DNA of 41,910 nucleotides from Obelidium mucronatum (Eukaryota; Chytridiomycota; Chytridiomycetes; Chytridiales; Chytriomycetaceae), in assembly GCA_025765595.1 (NCBI GenBank), contig JAIVFH010000235.1:1-41910 (forward strand), written 5' to 3'. A program made the position numbers and the translations under genes. Of this stretch, positions 28,882 to 40,160 are shown piece after piece; position 1 is the stretch's first letter; every line of letters starts with the position of its first letter. Below the pieces are notes generated by a model. The model worked only from the letters and a program-made list of their open reading frames with translations. It was not told where the DNA came from and searched no databases.

Positions 28882-31800
28882 ATGGGACGGCGAAAAGCAA
28901 AACACTTTGAAGATGATTACGATTCATCCGATGCAGACTCTGACAATGACGACGGATTCGATGGATTAGATGCAGATGAACGAGAAGAAGCGCGACTGTT
29001 TCAAAGTGAGTTTTTTTGTCTTTCAAGTATGTTTCTTTTCAGCAGTGTAACACCCCTCTTAAAAAAAAAAAAAGATAAACGACCGAGGAAGAGATTTACT
29101 AAAGAAGACGCTGCTCTTGGGATCTTTAATGAAGCCGATGGCGATGACTTTGGTGGTGGAAAAGGCGGGTTCCGTAGTCGTACCTCTGTTTCCGGCGGGA
29201 TTGCGTTCGTCAAGACTGAAACTGTGGATTCTGAATCATCTTCAGACGATGATGGCGGAGGCGGTGGTGATGGTAGTGACGGTGAAGTCGTGGAAGACAT
29301 GATAGACGTGGATCAACCAAGCAACGACAGTGCCGACGAATTTAAAAGAGAGCCAAGGAACAGACAAGAAGAAGAAAATGACGAGCAAGAGGCAAACGAG
29401 AGGCCTCAAATGGGAATGGGTCTCGGATTCAACAACTTTAGCAGCAACAACTCGAATAACACTGGTGGTGGTCTTGGATTCGGACCTGCTTCATCATCTT
29501 CCTCGTCATCGCGTGCAGGACTCGGCGCATCATCCTCAAAACAAACACCAGCAACCGCATCACCAAGCACCAAACCAAACCCCAACAATACATCCCAACC
29601 CCCACCAAAAAAACCCGCCCCCATAATCCTAGACGCCCGTCAAAAACAACCCACCTCCAACTCCCTCAGACTCAACCCCACCCCAGACAAGGACTTTATG
29701 AAATTCGACAAGGAAGGGAAAGGACTCGGATTCCTTCTCAAGATGGGATACAAGAAGGGAAGCGGATTGGGGAAAGAAGGACAAGGAATCGTGAATCCGA
29801 TTGACGTGAAACTGCGGCCTCAGAAAATGGGGTTGGGGCATCGTGGATTCGATGAACGGACACAGACTGTCAAGTTGGAGCAGCAGATGAAGCGTGCTGA
29901 GAGGGGGGGAGAACCGGATTCGGATGAGGATGATGATGCCGTTGTTGAGGATAAGAAATCGAAATCTAAAAAGGACGTGAAAGTAGATGTGGATCAGTGG
30001 AAGCGGGGTCCTGGGAAGCGGAAGGGAAAAGTTTCTTATAAAACTGCGGAGGAACTGATTCAGGATGCTAGCGGCGCTGCGGTTGGTGGTGTTGGGATTG
30101 CCTCTCAAAAAACCAAAATCATTGATATGACTGGAGCTCAAGCCAGGGAACTCAATAATATGGCGGAATTGGCGAGTGGTGCACAAATTGCTGCCTTGAG
30201 GGAAGCTGCTTCTCATTTAGTAGAACTGCGGTATAACGTTCGGACAATGGCTTCTGAATCGGAAATTGATTTAATGCGGCTATCTAAAGCGCTGGCTCTG
30301 GAAAACAAGAACCTGGCCCGAGCGGATCAAGAAATTGATGCTATGAAGAAGCGCGTTGAGATGTTGGGAGCTAAGCGAGTGAGGCTGGCGCAAGTGATTG
30401 AGTTGGCACAAAAAGTCGTGGAGGAAGGGAAACGGCTGGAAAAAAGTGTAATGCTGCGTGGAAGTGGGGGTGTCATTTCTTCGGATGAAATTGATTCAGC
30501 GTTTTCGTCCTTGTTCCAACGGATACAGACAGATTACTTTGATGAGTATGTGGAGCATCGACTGGATTCTCTTGTCGTTGGGGCGATGGCGCCTTTGATT
30601 AAGCGAATGCTTCTTGATTGGTCGCCGTTGCAAGACCCTCTTTTTGGGTTGGATAGCTTCCGTAAATGGAGGAAGCTGTTTCGTTTTTCTGTGAAGTCCG
30701 CAGATGGCAATCGAAGAATGGAGTCATCTGATAATTTACGGTCAATGACTCCCTTTGAAAGTACGATGTATAATATTTGGCTCCCAAAAGTCCGCCAAGA
30801 TCTGAAGTGAGTGTTATATTTCTATAGGTTAATTGTTTACTCACTGATCAACTTTCATCAGCAACAACTGGGATCCGCTCAATCCCGACCCCTGCATAAC
30901 ACTTATCGAAGCATGGTATCCATCGTCGCCAACACCAGAGATTATTGTCAATGGCGGTCTACCTGAACTTGCAAATCCATCTGCACCCCACCTTCTCCCA
31001 CCATGGATGCATAACAACATTATAAACCAACTCATTCTCCCTAAACTTCTATCTTCCATCTCAGAATGGGATCCAAGAGCCTCCCACAACAACGACCTCC
31101 GTCCCCATCAATGGCTCTTCCCCTGGCTTCCCATCCTCCAATCTCAATTCCTCCCAAAGCTCGCCGAACCCATCAAAAACAAACTCTCTCTACATCTTTC
31201 TGAATTCCACCCCCTCCTGAACAACTCCACCGTCCTTCCCCTCCTCCAACCTTGGAAACAAGTCCTATCCTCGAAAACAATGGACACCTTGCTCAACAAA
31301 TCAATCCTTCCAAAACTTGTATCTACACTACGGATTGAATTCACAGTGAACCCAGCAGCCCAGGACATGAAACCCCTTGAATCCGTGCTGGAATGGCGCC
31401 ACATGTTTCCACAGCCAGTATTTCAACACTTGCTCGAGACTGAATTCTTCCCGAAATGGATCCAAGTGTGTTGGTTATGGTTGGGGAGTCCGAATGTGAG
31501 TTTTGATGAAGTGAGTCGATGGTATTTGGCGTGGAAGGGAGTGTTCCCGGAGGACGTGCAGGAATGGAGTGGAGTTCAAGAGGGTTGGAAGGTGGGTCTT
31601 GATTTGATGAATCGGGCTTTGGCTGGAGGGGAAGGGGAAGGGTTGGGGACAGTGCCGAAACTTGTTCCCATGGCCGAGCGGGGCGATGTTTATCATCACC
31701 ACCACCAGCAGCAGCAACATCATGGAAAGAGACGTGGTGGGGAGAAGGAAGTTACGGGTAAACCGGATTTGGTTCGGAGGAAAGAAGTTGCGGTTGGGTT

Positions 31801-32050
31801 TTTGGAGTTGGTGGAGAGGACGGCGGGGCAGGTTGGCTTGGTTCTACTACCTACTGGGCGGAGTCATGGGAGTGGGAAACCGGTTTACAAGTTGGAGAAA
31901 GGAGATGTTGGGGTTCGGAAAGGGAAGGGTGTTCTATTTTATGTGGATGAGGGGGTTGTGTTTGTTTATAATGGTGGTGCTGTGGGTGACTCCGAAGGCA
32001 GCTGGGGGGCTGTAGGGGTTGATGAACTTGTTGGTATAGCAATGAAGTGA
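28882..32050 (+). CDS. TFIP11/Ntr1-like G-patch splicing factor, 1014 aa
   Basis: Exons 28882-29005, 29075-30806, 30862-32050. Domains in order: an acidic N-terminus (SSDADSDNDDGFDGLD), the basic TIP motif KRPRKRFTKEDAALGIF, a low-complexity Asn/Ser/Pro tract, and the G-patch at about 253-299 (GKGLGFLLKMGYKKGSGLGK, then GQGI). A long helical GCFC-type region follows (MTPFESTMYNIWLPKVRQDL, NNWDPLNPDPCITLIEAWYP). The last ~350 residues are typical of TFIP11 (WKGVFPEDV region). The family recruits and stimulates the DEAH helicase Prp43/DHX15 for release of the intron-lariat spliceosome. Intron 1 is 69 nt, in frame, with an unusual all-A stretch before its AG; reading through would insert 23 residues, so the splice is my inference. 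Confidence 0.87.
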
Positions 32051-32209
32051 ATATATGGCATCAGGCATACGATTGATGCAGTATTTCTCGGATTTTTAGG
32101 TCTTCAGGTACATTTATTAAAGATAAACGAATTTATTAGCGAACTTAAGTTAAAACGGTCCGCCACGAAATGTTGTTCAACTATTTATATTTTATTTGAC
32201 GAAATCCGC

Positions 32210-33824
32210 ATGCTTGTTGCCATTCCAGCGCTGCTTTGCCTGGCCCTTCACGCCGCTGCCCTCGCGCCCTTAGAACCTGCTGATGGCAAAGTTCTCATGT
32301 AAAGTCTCTTGTTATGATTGCAAGTACTTAAGTGCCGTTCTATAAATAGTGGAGCTTGGTATGATCGCAACAATTCTGATACTCCTCGTGCAGGTACAAC
32401 TTACTTCCCAATCTTACGACCCAAGAAAACGATGAATTCTGATATTTTTATTACGTTCAGTCAACCAAAGACTTGGATACAAACCATTGGCCTTCTTTCA
32501 GACCGACATTGACTTGAGTGGAACAGTAAAGCCCTGGACAGCACCTAACATCACCGACCAGTTCCAGAAGCAACTCAATGAAACGAATTCAGATGCCAAC
32601 GCTTACTTGACTGTCTATCCGTTTCAAGGACTTGACAAAATTACAGGTGCAACCCCTCCCTTGTTTGAACTTTAGGCTGAAAACAAAAAACATCATAGAT
32701 GCCCAACTCGCCGACATGGCGGCCCGCATCAAGTCTCTTATTATTGCTGGACGGAAGGTGTTTTTTCGGTTTGCGCCAGAAATGAATGGATCCTGGTTTA
32801 TTTATGGGCAGCGGCCTGTGGACTTTGTTGCAGCTTGGAGACGTTGTATTACGTATTGGAAGACAGCTCTTGGTGCTGATTCTGCGAAAGTTGCTTTTAT
32901 TTGGGCGCCCAACAGTGGAAACGGTAATTTCTACTGCATCACGATTATTAATTGCACAACTGATTACTGCATGGCAGGCTACCCTTGGGCCAAGGATCCT
33001 AATAATCCGGGAGAAAACTACAGCCCTGATAATAGTACTATTGATGGTCGACAGAGAATTTCTGAATTGGACACAAATGGAAATGGAATCTTTGACAGGG
33101 ACGATGATCCTTATCTTCCAGTTAGTATTCGTGTTCGTATAGTAACCAGAAATAGAACTCACCAAATTTTTCTTAGTTCTATCCTGGTGATGAATATGTG
33201 GATTGGGTTGGTTTGAGTATGTACACTTACGGGTATGCGTATCCATGGTGGACCAACGATATTCCACAGCATGACAAGTTCGAAGGAATGCTTCAAGGAA
33301 TCGAATCAAAAGATATCTATCAAGATAGCTGGGGAAAGAAACCATTCTACACGTACTTTTCTTCGCCTCAAGGAATTCCTGGACATTCTGCCGGTGGAAA
33401 ACCATTCATTGTAGCAGAAACGGGAGCAACATATCACTTTGCATGGGTCAACAAGACATGGGCTTCCCTTCCAAAGTACGGCCCCACACCGAACCAAACT
33501 CTCACACGCGCTCAAGTAAAAAATGCGTGGTTTGAATCTTTCCTGAATCCTGCGTTCTTGGCAAAGTATCCAAAGTTTAAGGCTGTCTGCACATTTGAGT
33601 TTGTCAAGCATGAAGAGGACACTTGGCGCGATTTCAGCAATTTTGGTCCAGCCCCGTTGTCAGATAGTTTCACCAGCGCCGCAAATGAAGCAGCGGCTGC
33701 ATTGAGGGAAGATTTTCGGCAGAATATGACATCATTTCTCGTTTTTGCGACAGGTGGTGGCGTCATGAATGGTGTTATTTTGAATTTGAGCGCTCTTCTT
33801 TTGATTGCAGTCTTGTTGCTATAA
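32210..33824 (+). CDS. GPI-anchored glycoside hydrolase family 26 (beta-mannanase-like), 444 aa
   Basis: Exons 32210-32298, 32350-32393, 32461-32646, 32699-32923, 32978-33120, 33177-33824; all introns about 51-67 nt, phases agree. A signal peptide (MLVAIPALLCLALHAAALA) precedes the catalytic domain: IGAWYDRNNSDTP (GH26 N-terminal block), FRFAPEMNGSW with Glu134 as acid/base, FIWAPNSGNG, YPGDEYVDWVGLSMYTYGY, and FIVAETGATYH with Glu310 as nucleophile. The 180-residue spacing of the two Glu is as in GH26. The C-terminus is a small-residue site then a hydrophobic tail (NLSALLLIAVLLL), as for a GPI anchor. Likely hydrolyses mannan- or related beta-glycans at the cell surface. An EF-hand-like loop (DTNGNGIFDRDDDPY) may bind calcium. 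Confidence 0.85.
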
Positions 33825-33889
33825 ATGAAGTTATTTATTAGCATACCCGCATTTTATTTCATGGGCGAGATGCATATTAAACCGCTGGT

Positions 33890-36108
33890 TTATTTACGAA
33901 TTGGCAAATTTGTCTCCTCATGCAACAACTCCAATTTAACTTTTGCTTTCTTTGTGAACGTATGGGTTGGCCCGAGTACATCGTTGGATTTGCTGACACA
34001 CTCCTCCAACAATCGCGCCGCACTCTGTTGATCGTTTTTGAAAACTTTGATCTCAGAGAGGAAAATGTATGCTTTAAGAGTTTCTTGTGCATGTCCCAGC
34101 CTATTTCCCCGTTCAATCGACTCCATAAGCATTCGTTCAGCCTCTGACGTATTTCCTGAACGATATTGGCACCAGGCTAGTTGATGAAACCAATAGATTG
34201 TTTTCAAATCATCGACTCCAAACTCGGCCACCAAAAGTTTGAACGTATTAACATATATTTCCCCAGCATCCTTGAACATTCCCAGGTCGAGATACAAGCT
34301 TCCAAGACTGCTAATTGAGTTCAATGTCGTTTTATGTGTTTCGCCAAACGTTTGTTTTTGATGTTTGATGCAAGCTGTAAACAGTTGAACAGCTCTCAAT
34401 CGATCTCGGGACACGAAAAGGTGTGCCAAGCTATTCATGGCTTCTATTGCCTGTAAACTATCCGTTCCGAATAATTTCTGATTTAATTCCACATTTTCCA
34501 GTAGAAGCGATTCAGCCCGTCCGATATCACCGTGATCCCAATGAAACAACCCCAATCTCGCCATTGATCCCAAGGTTCGTTCATCCTTGATTCCAAACAA
34601 ATTACAGTGCCGCGTGTAAATAAATTCCAATATTTTTTCAACTCGGGGCCATTCTGCAAGACTCTCAAAGTACGCAGCCATGTTCAGCAAAATTTCAAAA
34701 GCAAACACCTCACTATCAGGTCCACCCAACTTGATAACTCCATTTGAGGAGTCAGTAAATAACTCCCCCGCTTCCTTTATGTTGTTGAGCTTCATATGAA
34801 TCACGGCGAGTTGGTTCATGGCTTTGAAGGTGGTGAGGCTGGGCCCAAGCCGCTGCTGAAAGGCTCTCAGAGCCTGCTGCTGAAGTAAAAGAGCTGATGC
34901 ATAATCGCCAGTATCCATATGCAACAAAGAGAGAGATTGCTGTAAGGAGGCGCGAGGCAGTAGGCTCTCTGCAACAGCAATTTCGTGTGTAGATTCCTTT
35001 ACAATCCACGAAGTAAACAAGGACAAAATCAATTTATCCATTGCTGTAAACCCGGTCGTTGTCTTGATTATCTCCAGGATTTTGGCTCTGTCACTGATAC
35101 TTGTGGCTTCGCTTTGCTCGCAATGTAGCCTTGAAACACTGTTCCTAAAAATGCGCGGATCATCCCGAATCGATGCTAGCAATTCTTCATGAGTTTCGGC
35201 AGTCATTGCGATGTGAAACTTGGCATTCGCCATATGGCAAGCCCACAACTCAAAAACGCACCACGCCCGTTTGAGAACAGCAGGCTCTGAAGTACAGATA
35301 CATCAGTTAAATCGAAAATGGAAGGGAAAAAAGCTGCTGTCTTACCGACAGATGAATTTAGAACCAAAACCATGTTTCCAGTTGTCTTGATTCGATTGGC
35401 AGCGGCGTTAAAACAATCACTTCGACTTTCCTGAAGCGGACATGAGGAAAAAAAATCCAACCAAATAATTGTCTTGTAGCGGTTGTATCCACGTGAATCA
35501 AAAAACCGTTGGATAGAATCGATGGTGTCCAAGAAGTCGCTTGACCATGAATGCGAAATGTACCAGCTGGCATCATGAACAATATCGGCAGTTGATGAAT
35601 CTTTTCTGAGGACATCGCAATAAGAGGCTCCGCTTTCAGCTGTTTTCATAAAGCCGATATATGCTTGTAAGGTCGACAAGCCGCTAAATGACCCACGTCC
35701 ACCAGCATTAGTGATCCAGGTTTCGAGATGCGAAAGCCGAATACCCAAAGCTGGCAACGCAGGTTCTTCGGAGATCGAAATCTGTCGCTTTTCTTGTGGT
35801 TGGTTGGCTTCGGTATGGTAACTTTGGTTTGGTGTCTGTTGTTTTCAATGTTGATAGTTGGTTCGGTTAAAGCCAGGAGATCCTACCACTGGGTCCAAAT
35901 CGGCGACGCTTAAAGACTGGATTGCCTGCTGCGGCTGTCAAAACGTTTTTAGCCAAACTGCCAAAGTTTTGTTTGCACCCACCACGCATACTTCATTAGA
36001 ATCAGAGAAGTCTCTTCGGCGATTGAAAAATCTGCTCTTTAAATCACTGAGTTGGTTTGATCTGCTTGGTGCGCGGAGTCTGAGGCGGTCAAAGAAGGAA
36101 ACTGTCAT
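33890..36108 (-). CDS. TIR-like 'SHSW' domain fused to TPR repeats, 683 aa
   Basis: Exons by phase: 36108-35992, 35934-35887, 35835-35346, 35286-33890. The first two are short (39 and 16 codons) and are less certain; no ATG exists in the exon-3 frame before Met118. Residues ~145-231 hold an alpha/beta domain: WYISHSWSSDFLDTIDSI, KTIIWLDFFSS, MVLVLNS and LKRAWCVFELW. This pattern (SHxW ... DxFS ... RAWCxFE) recurs in many protist and chytrid proteins and looks TIR-related. The rest is kinesin-light-chain-like TPR repeats, about 8-9 units (ALLLQQQALRAFQQRLGPS, HMKLNNIKEAGELF, HWDHGDIGRAESLL, and so on). The C-terminus is LEECVSKSNDVLGPTHTFTK. A receptor or signalling scaffold is plausible; no substrate can be named. 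Confidence 0.75.
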
Positions 36109-37211
36109 TTTAATTATAAAATATGTGAAGCACTGAGAACTTTTATCCATTAATTAAACGATTGGCTGAATATATTCGTGTGATGTTCCCCAAACCCCAA
36201 ATTGTGGCGGATATGATTTCGAATCCAATATCGTGTGATTTGTGGCAGATTCGTGGGTATCAAAATGTATTTCAACAGACTCAACTCATTTGAAAGAAAG
36301 TTCCATCGATGGCTGACCTTTCTGCATTCGGATCGCCTGAAATGAAGGCTCTCTTCTGTATGGAAGAGGGCTACACTCTTATGAACAACGGATCATTTGG
36401 AGCCATCCCCAAAATTGTTCAAGACGTTAGAACCAACTGGCTCGCAAGAATCGAACGAAACCCGGACTTATTTTACAATTATGAATATTATCAAGAGCTT
36501 GACCGAGCGTTGGAGCCAGTGGCAAGAATACTTGGCTTGAAGAATGTGGACGACATTGTGTTTGTTGGAAACACTTTGACAGGTGTAAATTCAGTTCTCA
36601 AGAGTTTGAAGCAAGTGAGTCAAATTTGGACTGCTTGTGTGAATTCATCTTTTTGTTTCTTATTACTTCGTCGTCAGATTTTGAGAGGTCAGGGAAAGTT
36701 CCCTTCAACCAAAAAACAAAAGATATTCATCATGTCCAGCACTTACACTCACGTTTACGGAGCCGTCAAATACACTGCGTTGAATGACGGCTTCGAAATC
36801 TTGGAAATGAAGGTGCATTATCCAATAAGTGAAAAAGACCTTCTTAAGAACGTGGAAGAGGCCGTCAATGCAGAAGAGGAATCCGGAAAAGAAATTGTAT
36901 TGGCTGTATACGACGCTATAGTCTCACTTCCATCAGTTATCTTACCTTTCGAGCAGTTGTCGTCTTATTTTCGAAAAAAGGGTATTCTAGCTTGCGTTGA
37001 CGGTGCCCAAGCCATTGGACAAATCCCATTGGACCTGACAAAACAGGGGGGCAACCCTTCGAGAACTCATGATTGCGAGAACCTTTTTGGCTTTTAATTA
37101 AATGGGTTTTTATTGTAACTTAAGAAAGATGTAAGGCTTGATGAGCATAACGAATTTGGTTGGACCTCAATTCTTGAAAAGAATTCATAATGTGAGCAGG
37201 AGTATAAGGCT

Positions 37212-37412
37212 GGCCGAAGCCAGACATTGACCTTCTCAGACTGTTTGTCACTGGCTTCGAAAATGGCACCACTGCGGCAATGATCCAAGCCCACTTCAAA
37301 GACGCAAAACATGTCCATTTTGCCAAGACAAAAGAAGAAAAACCTATTGCCTTTATTGTTTTTGAGACCCCAGAACACAGTGATTGGTTCAGGTTTGGTT
37401 GTTTGTCGAGCA
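37212..37412 (+). pseudogene. Short RRM-like coding fragment
   Basis: The plus-strand frame between two stops reads PDIDLLRLFVTGFENGTTAA...HFKDAKHVHFAK...KPIAFIVFETPEHSDW. The pattern 'LFVTGF - helix - F..A..V - IAFIVFET.EH' resembles an RNA-recognition motif. It has no start codon and ends shortly after. Origin unknown: a captured gene piece or part of the retroelement. Confidence 0.3.
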
Positions 37413-37464
37413 TACATTAAAGCAACTCACTACTATTCCTTCCTTAGCAAACTAACCCTCTGTT

Positions 37465-37678
37465 AGACAAAACAAATAACCATTCCTTGATTCTCAAACA
37501 TTTACCCAATTTGACAGAAAATCTTGTATCCATCTGGAAATTTCTGGTTGAAAAATTCAATGTATACTTTGACCATGAAACAATGTCCGCGTATATTGGT
37601 AAAATTGTAAATGGGAAACTGGAGGTCATGCAAAAAGCGAAAGGCATAGATGGTCTCTTAGGCTCACCTGGACCATGA
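37465..37678 (+). pseudogene. Ty1/copia polyprotein relic, part 1 (segment before GAG-pre-integrase)
   Basis: Reads NNHSLILKHLPNLTENLVS then EKFNVYFDHETM, NGKLEVMQKAKGIDGLL. Copia polyproteins have the same order between protease and integrase (LxNVLxxPNLxxNLLSV ... GYxVxF ... GKxI ... NGLY). It ends in a stop, and the coding part after it is displaced to 39220 by the tandem repeat and unknown DNA. Confidence 0.6.
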
Positions 37679-38175
37679 CCCAAGAATTAGAGCGTTACTT
37701 GGAACAATAGACAAGTGGCCGTTTTCTGTGAAAATTGGTATTTAGCAATAGAATATCGATAATTACAGGTTTACCGTAAATATCCGTATATTGGTAAAAT
37801 TGTAAATGGGAAACTGGAGGTCATGCAAAAAGCGAAAGGCATAGATGGTCTCTTAGGCTCACCTGGACCATGACCCAAGAATTAGAGCGTTACTTGGAAC
37901 AATAGACAAGTGGCCGTTTTCTGTGAAAATTGGTATTTAGCAATAGAATATCGATAATTACAGGTTTACCGTAAATATCCGTATATTGGTAAAATTGTAA
38001 ATGGGAAACTGGAGGTCATGCAAAAAGCGAAAGGCATAGATGGTCTCTTAGGCTCACCTGGACCATGACCCAAGAATTAGAGCGTTACTTGGAACAATAG
38101 ACAAGTGGCCGTTTTCTGTGAAAATTGGTATTTAGCAATAGAATATCGATAATTACAGGTTTACCGTAAATATCG
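37591..38175. repeat. Three tandem copies of a 195-bp unit, apparently identical
   Basis: Copies start at 37591, 37786 and 37981, each GTATATTGGTAAAATTGTAA and ending TTACCGTAAATATC. I compared them by eye and saw no differences until the end of the third copy, where TATCC is replaced by TATCGG. The unit begins inside the copia relic's coding frame, so it arose by duplication of already inserted DNA. Identity indicates a very recent amplification. Confidence 0.93.
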
Positions 38176-39219
38176 GTAATCCTCGGTAATTTTATCGATA
38201 AATAAAGTTAAATATAGTGAATTATCATAATCCCTTTATTTTGCGATAAGTCCACGATAACTTTTTGCAAAATATCGATAACAAAAACAAACCAAAAAAA
38301 AGAACAAATGTCAAAAATTTCCGCCGCTACCACCGCTAAGGTAACAAACCATTTTCCTCCTACCCTCCATTCATAAAGTCTCCTCCTCCTCCTCCTCATC
38401 CTCATCCTCATCATCTTCCCTCCTCATCATCTTCCCCCTTCCCCACCTCACTAACAATCTTCTTTTTGAACTGCAAAAAAAAAAAACATTTCAACCCCCA
38501 ATGCGGTCAACCACAACAACAACACCCACTGTATGCATCAAACAAACAAAGGACCAGCCAACGATGGCCTTTGTGCGTCTGTCACTGCTGTCCACGGTGG
38601 GTGGCGGCAGCGGAACGGTGGGTGGGATGATGTGGCGGCAGCGGATCGCGCGCGGGCTGGGCGTGATACTGGATCTGGAACCACACTTGACAGGAGCGCA
38701 AACCGGACCGAGGATTGTGCCGTTACCTTACGCTGCAAGGACAAAAATGCCAGCAAAGTAAAAGGAAGCGCAGGACCGGGAGGGAACGCGAAAGGAACTA
38801 GATCAGAGGTCAGTAGGGTGTTTTTTATTTCAGGAGAGTTGCAGAGTTCCTGAAGTCCAAGTTATTATCCACAGTACAACTATGTACACCTTCAAGAACC
38901 AGCAGCGGTATCCTTAGCTGTACTGTAGTAAAATAAAATGTAGCATTGAAGATTTTCTTTTATTTACTGAGAGTGAATTTTCTTTTTATCTAAGGGCATA
39001 ATGCCACTTGCTTGCTTATTTCCTTTTATTTTAGATTTACTATAACTTAAAGTTCAAATCCCAAAAGAATTTTTTGGTGGACCGATGACGATATTTTTAT
39101 GCGATGCGCTATTACGCTAATGCTCAATAAAAAAGATAAATAGAAACCAATTTTTAGCGTTTATTATCAATCTATCAATTGCTGGTAAAAACTGGCACAT
39201 GTCTATTGTTCCCTAAAAC
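38176..39219. other. Unexplained inserted DNA with a GC-rich island
   Basis: About 1 kb between the two copia pieces. 38176-38300 is rich in TATCGATAA and CGGTAAT palindromes. Around 38390-38440 there is a TCCTCATCATCT simple repeat. 38560-38800 is clearly GC-richer than its surroundings and open in two frames (86 and 106 codons), but neither product resembles anything I know. 38940-39180 is AT-rich with nothing recognisable. Confidence 0.45.
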
Positions 39220-39747
39220 ATTGCTCTGAACTTGGCAAGAACATTTACACATGCTGGAATTGAAAAAATTGTGAAAACAATCCCTGCGGTCAATGGCCTC
39301 AAGCTTTCTAGACCTCTCGAAAAGGAATTCTTTTGCGAGACCTGTGTCATTGCAAAAATGCCACACCTCCCCCTATAACAAATCCGGTTGGGTGAAACTT
39401 TCATTATAGATGTCATCTTTCGTGAAAGAAGCAATCCATCAATCGACAGCCATAATTATGGTACCGTCTATCAACTTCAAACTATGCTATGGGTTATTCC
39501 AACACAGAGCAACTGCCGTTTCACTACATTAAAAATGGCAATTGAATATCTGGAATCACACTCCGCTAAAAAGGTTCTCAACATCAGAATGGACCCATCT
39601 GGGGAAGCCAAAAGTGACCGCATGCGTGAAGCGTGCAACCAACTATCAAAAACCATACAAATAACAATGACCGACGCCCATAACCAGGATGGACACTTAT
39701 ACGGATATTTTAAAGTTATGATGGTGACTGTTTGGGGAAGATTTTAA
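39220..39747 (+). pseudogene. Ty1/copia polyprotein relic, part 2 (GAG-pre-integrase and start of integrase)
   Basis: Reads FTHAGIEKIVKTIPAVNGLK then EFFCETCVIAKMPHLPL: the His and C-x2-C of the GAG-pre-integrase zinc motif, with the typical 'CETC..K' block. One in-frame stop at 39376-39378, then LGETFIIDV, NYGTVYQLQTMLWVI, KKVLNIRMDPSGE and TDAHNQDGHLYGYFK, corresponding to the integrase core (the last block to the copia HxQNGxxER region). It ends at 39747 without reverse transcriptase. Inactive. Confidence 0.65.
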
Positions 39748-39926
39748 ATCAGAGACGTGAGGAGAAGAACAATGAAGAAAAAATTTACTTTTAGTTCATT
39801 CAGAAATTTAGTTGAAAAACAATCTATTTTTAGTTCAATCGGGAATTTTAGTTTATTGAAATTAGCTAACTGAAGAAATTACATTTTTCGTGCAATCGGA
39901 TTGGCGTGAAAAATTTGTCACAAAAT

Positions 39927-40006
39927 GAGTCACTGTGATTCACTTTGAGACAGATGGACGGACGCTCAAAAATGCATCTACAGCTTTATTGGCAAAGCCA
40001 AAAGGA
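39927..40006 (+). repeat. Inner copy of a duplicated element terminus
   Basis: GAGTCACTGTGATTCACTTT, GACAGATGGACGGAC and AGCTTTATTGGCAAAGCCAAAAGGA; diverged direct repeat of 40088-40160. Confidence 0.7.
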
Positions 40007-40087
40007 GATTGAAAATAGAAAGGGATCGGAAGAGAAAAGCGATCGGAAAAAAGCGATCGAAAATTTTTTTTGTGCAAATCCAAAAGT

Positions 40088-40160
40088 GAGTCACGATGAT
40101 TCACTTTGTGACGGACGGACAAAATCAGCAGATAGCTTTATGGCTAAAAGCCAAAAAGGA
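40088..40160 (+). repeat. Outer copy of the duplicated element terminus
   Basis: GAGTCACGATGATTCACTTT, GACGGACGGAC and AGCTTTATGGCTAAAAGCCAAAAAGGA. Its last 15 bases are the right inverted repeat of the insertion. The ~80-bp direct duplication suggests two partial element copies side by side. Confidence 0.7.

Larger units (their letters stand above)
37049..40159. mobile_element. Composite insertion in the aminotransferase gene, bounded by a 15-bp inverted repeat
   Basis: CCTTTTTGGCTTTTA at 37082-37096 is repeated inverted, without mismatch, at 40145-40159, exactly where the aminotransferase homology resumes on the right. On the left, 33 extra bases (37049-37081) separate homology from the repeat. 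Contents: an RRM-like fragment, a Ty1/copia relic, a 195-bp triple tandem repeat, a GC-rich island and a duplicated right terminus. The inverted repeats suggest a DNA element of unknown type (or its ends) that has collected other insertions; no transposase for it is visible. Confidence 0.5.

Noticed and set aside
32210..33824. GH26 gene as a recent bacterial transfer
   Set aside because: It has five short fungal-type introns, a eukaryotic signal peptide and a GPI-type tail, with base composition like its neighbours; nothing in the window shows recent transfer.
37591..38175. Regular repeats that might be a CRISPR-like array
   Set aside because: The units are 195 bp, head to tail with no unique spacers, and in eukaryotic nuclear DNA; a simple tandem duplication.
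37049..40159. The 3.1-kb segment as a long intron of the aminotransferase gene
   Set aside because: There is no GT or GC donor at the left break, and the segment is full of unrelated element remains; all other introns of this gene are about 60 nt.
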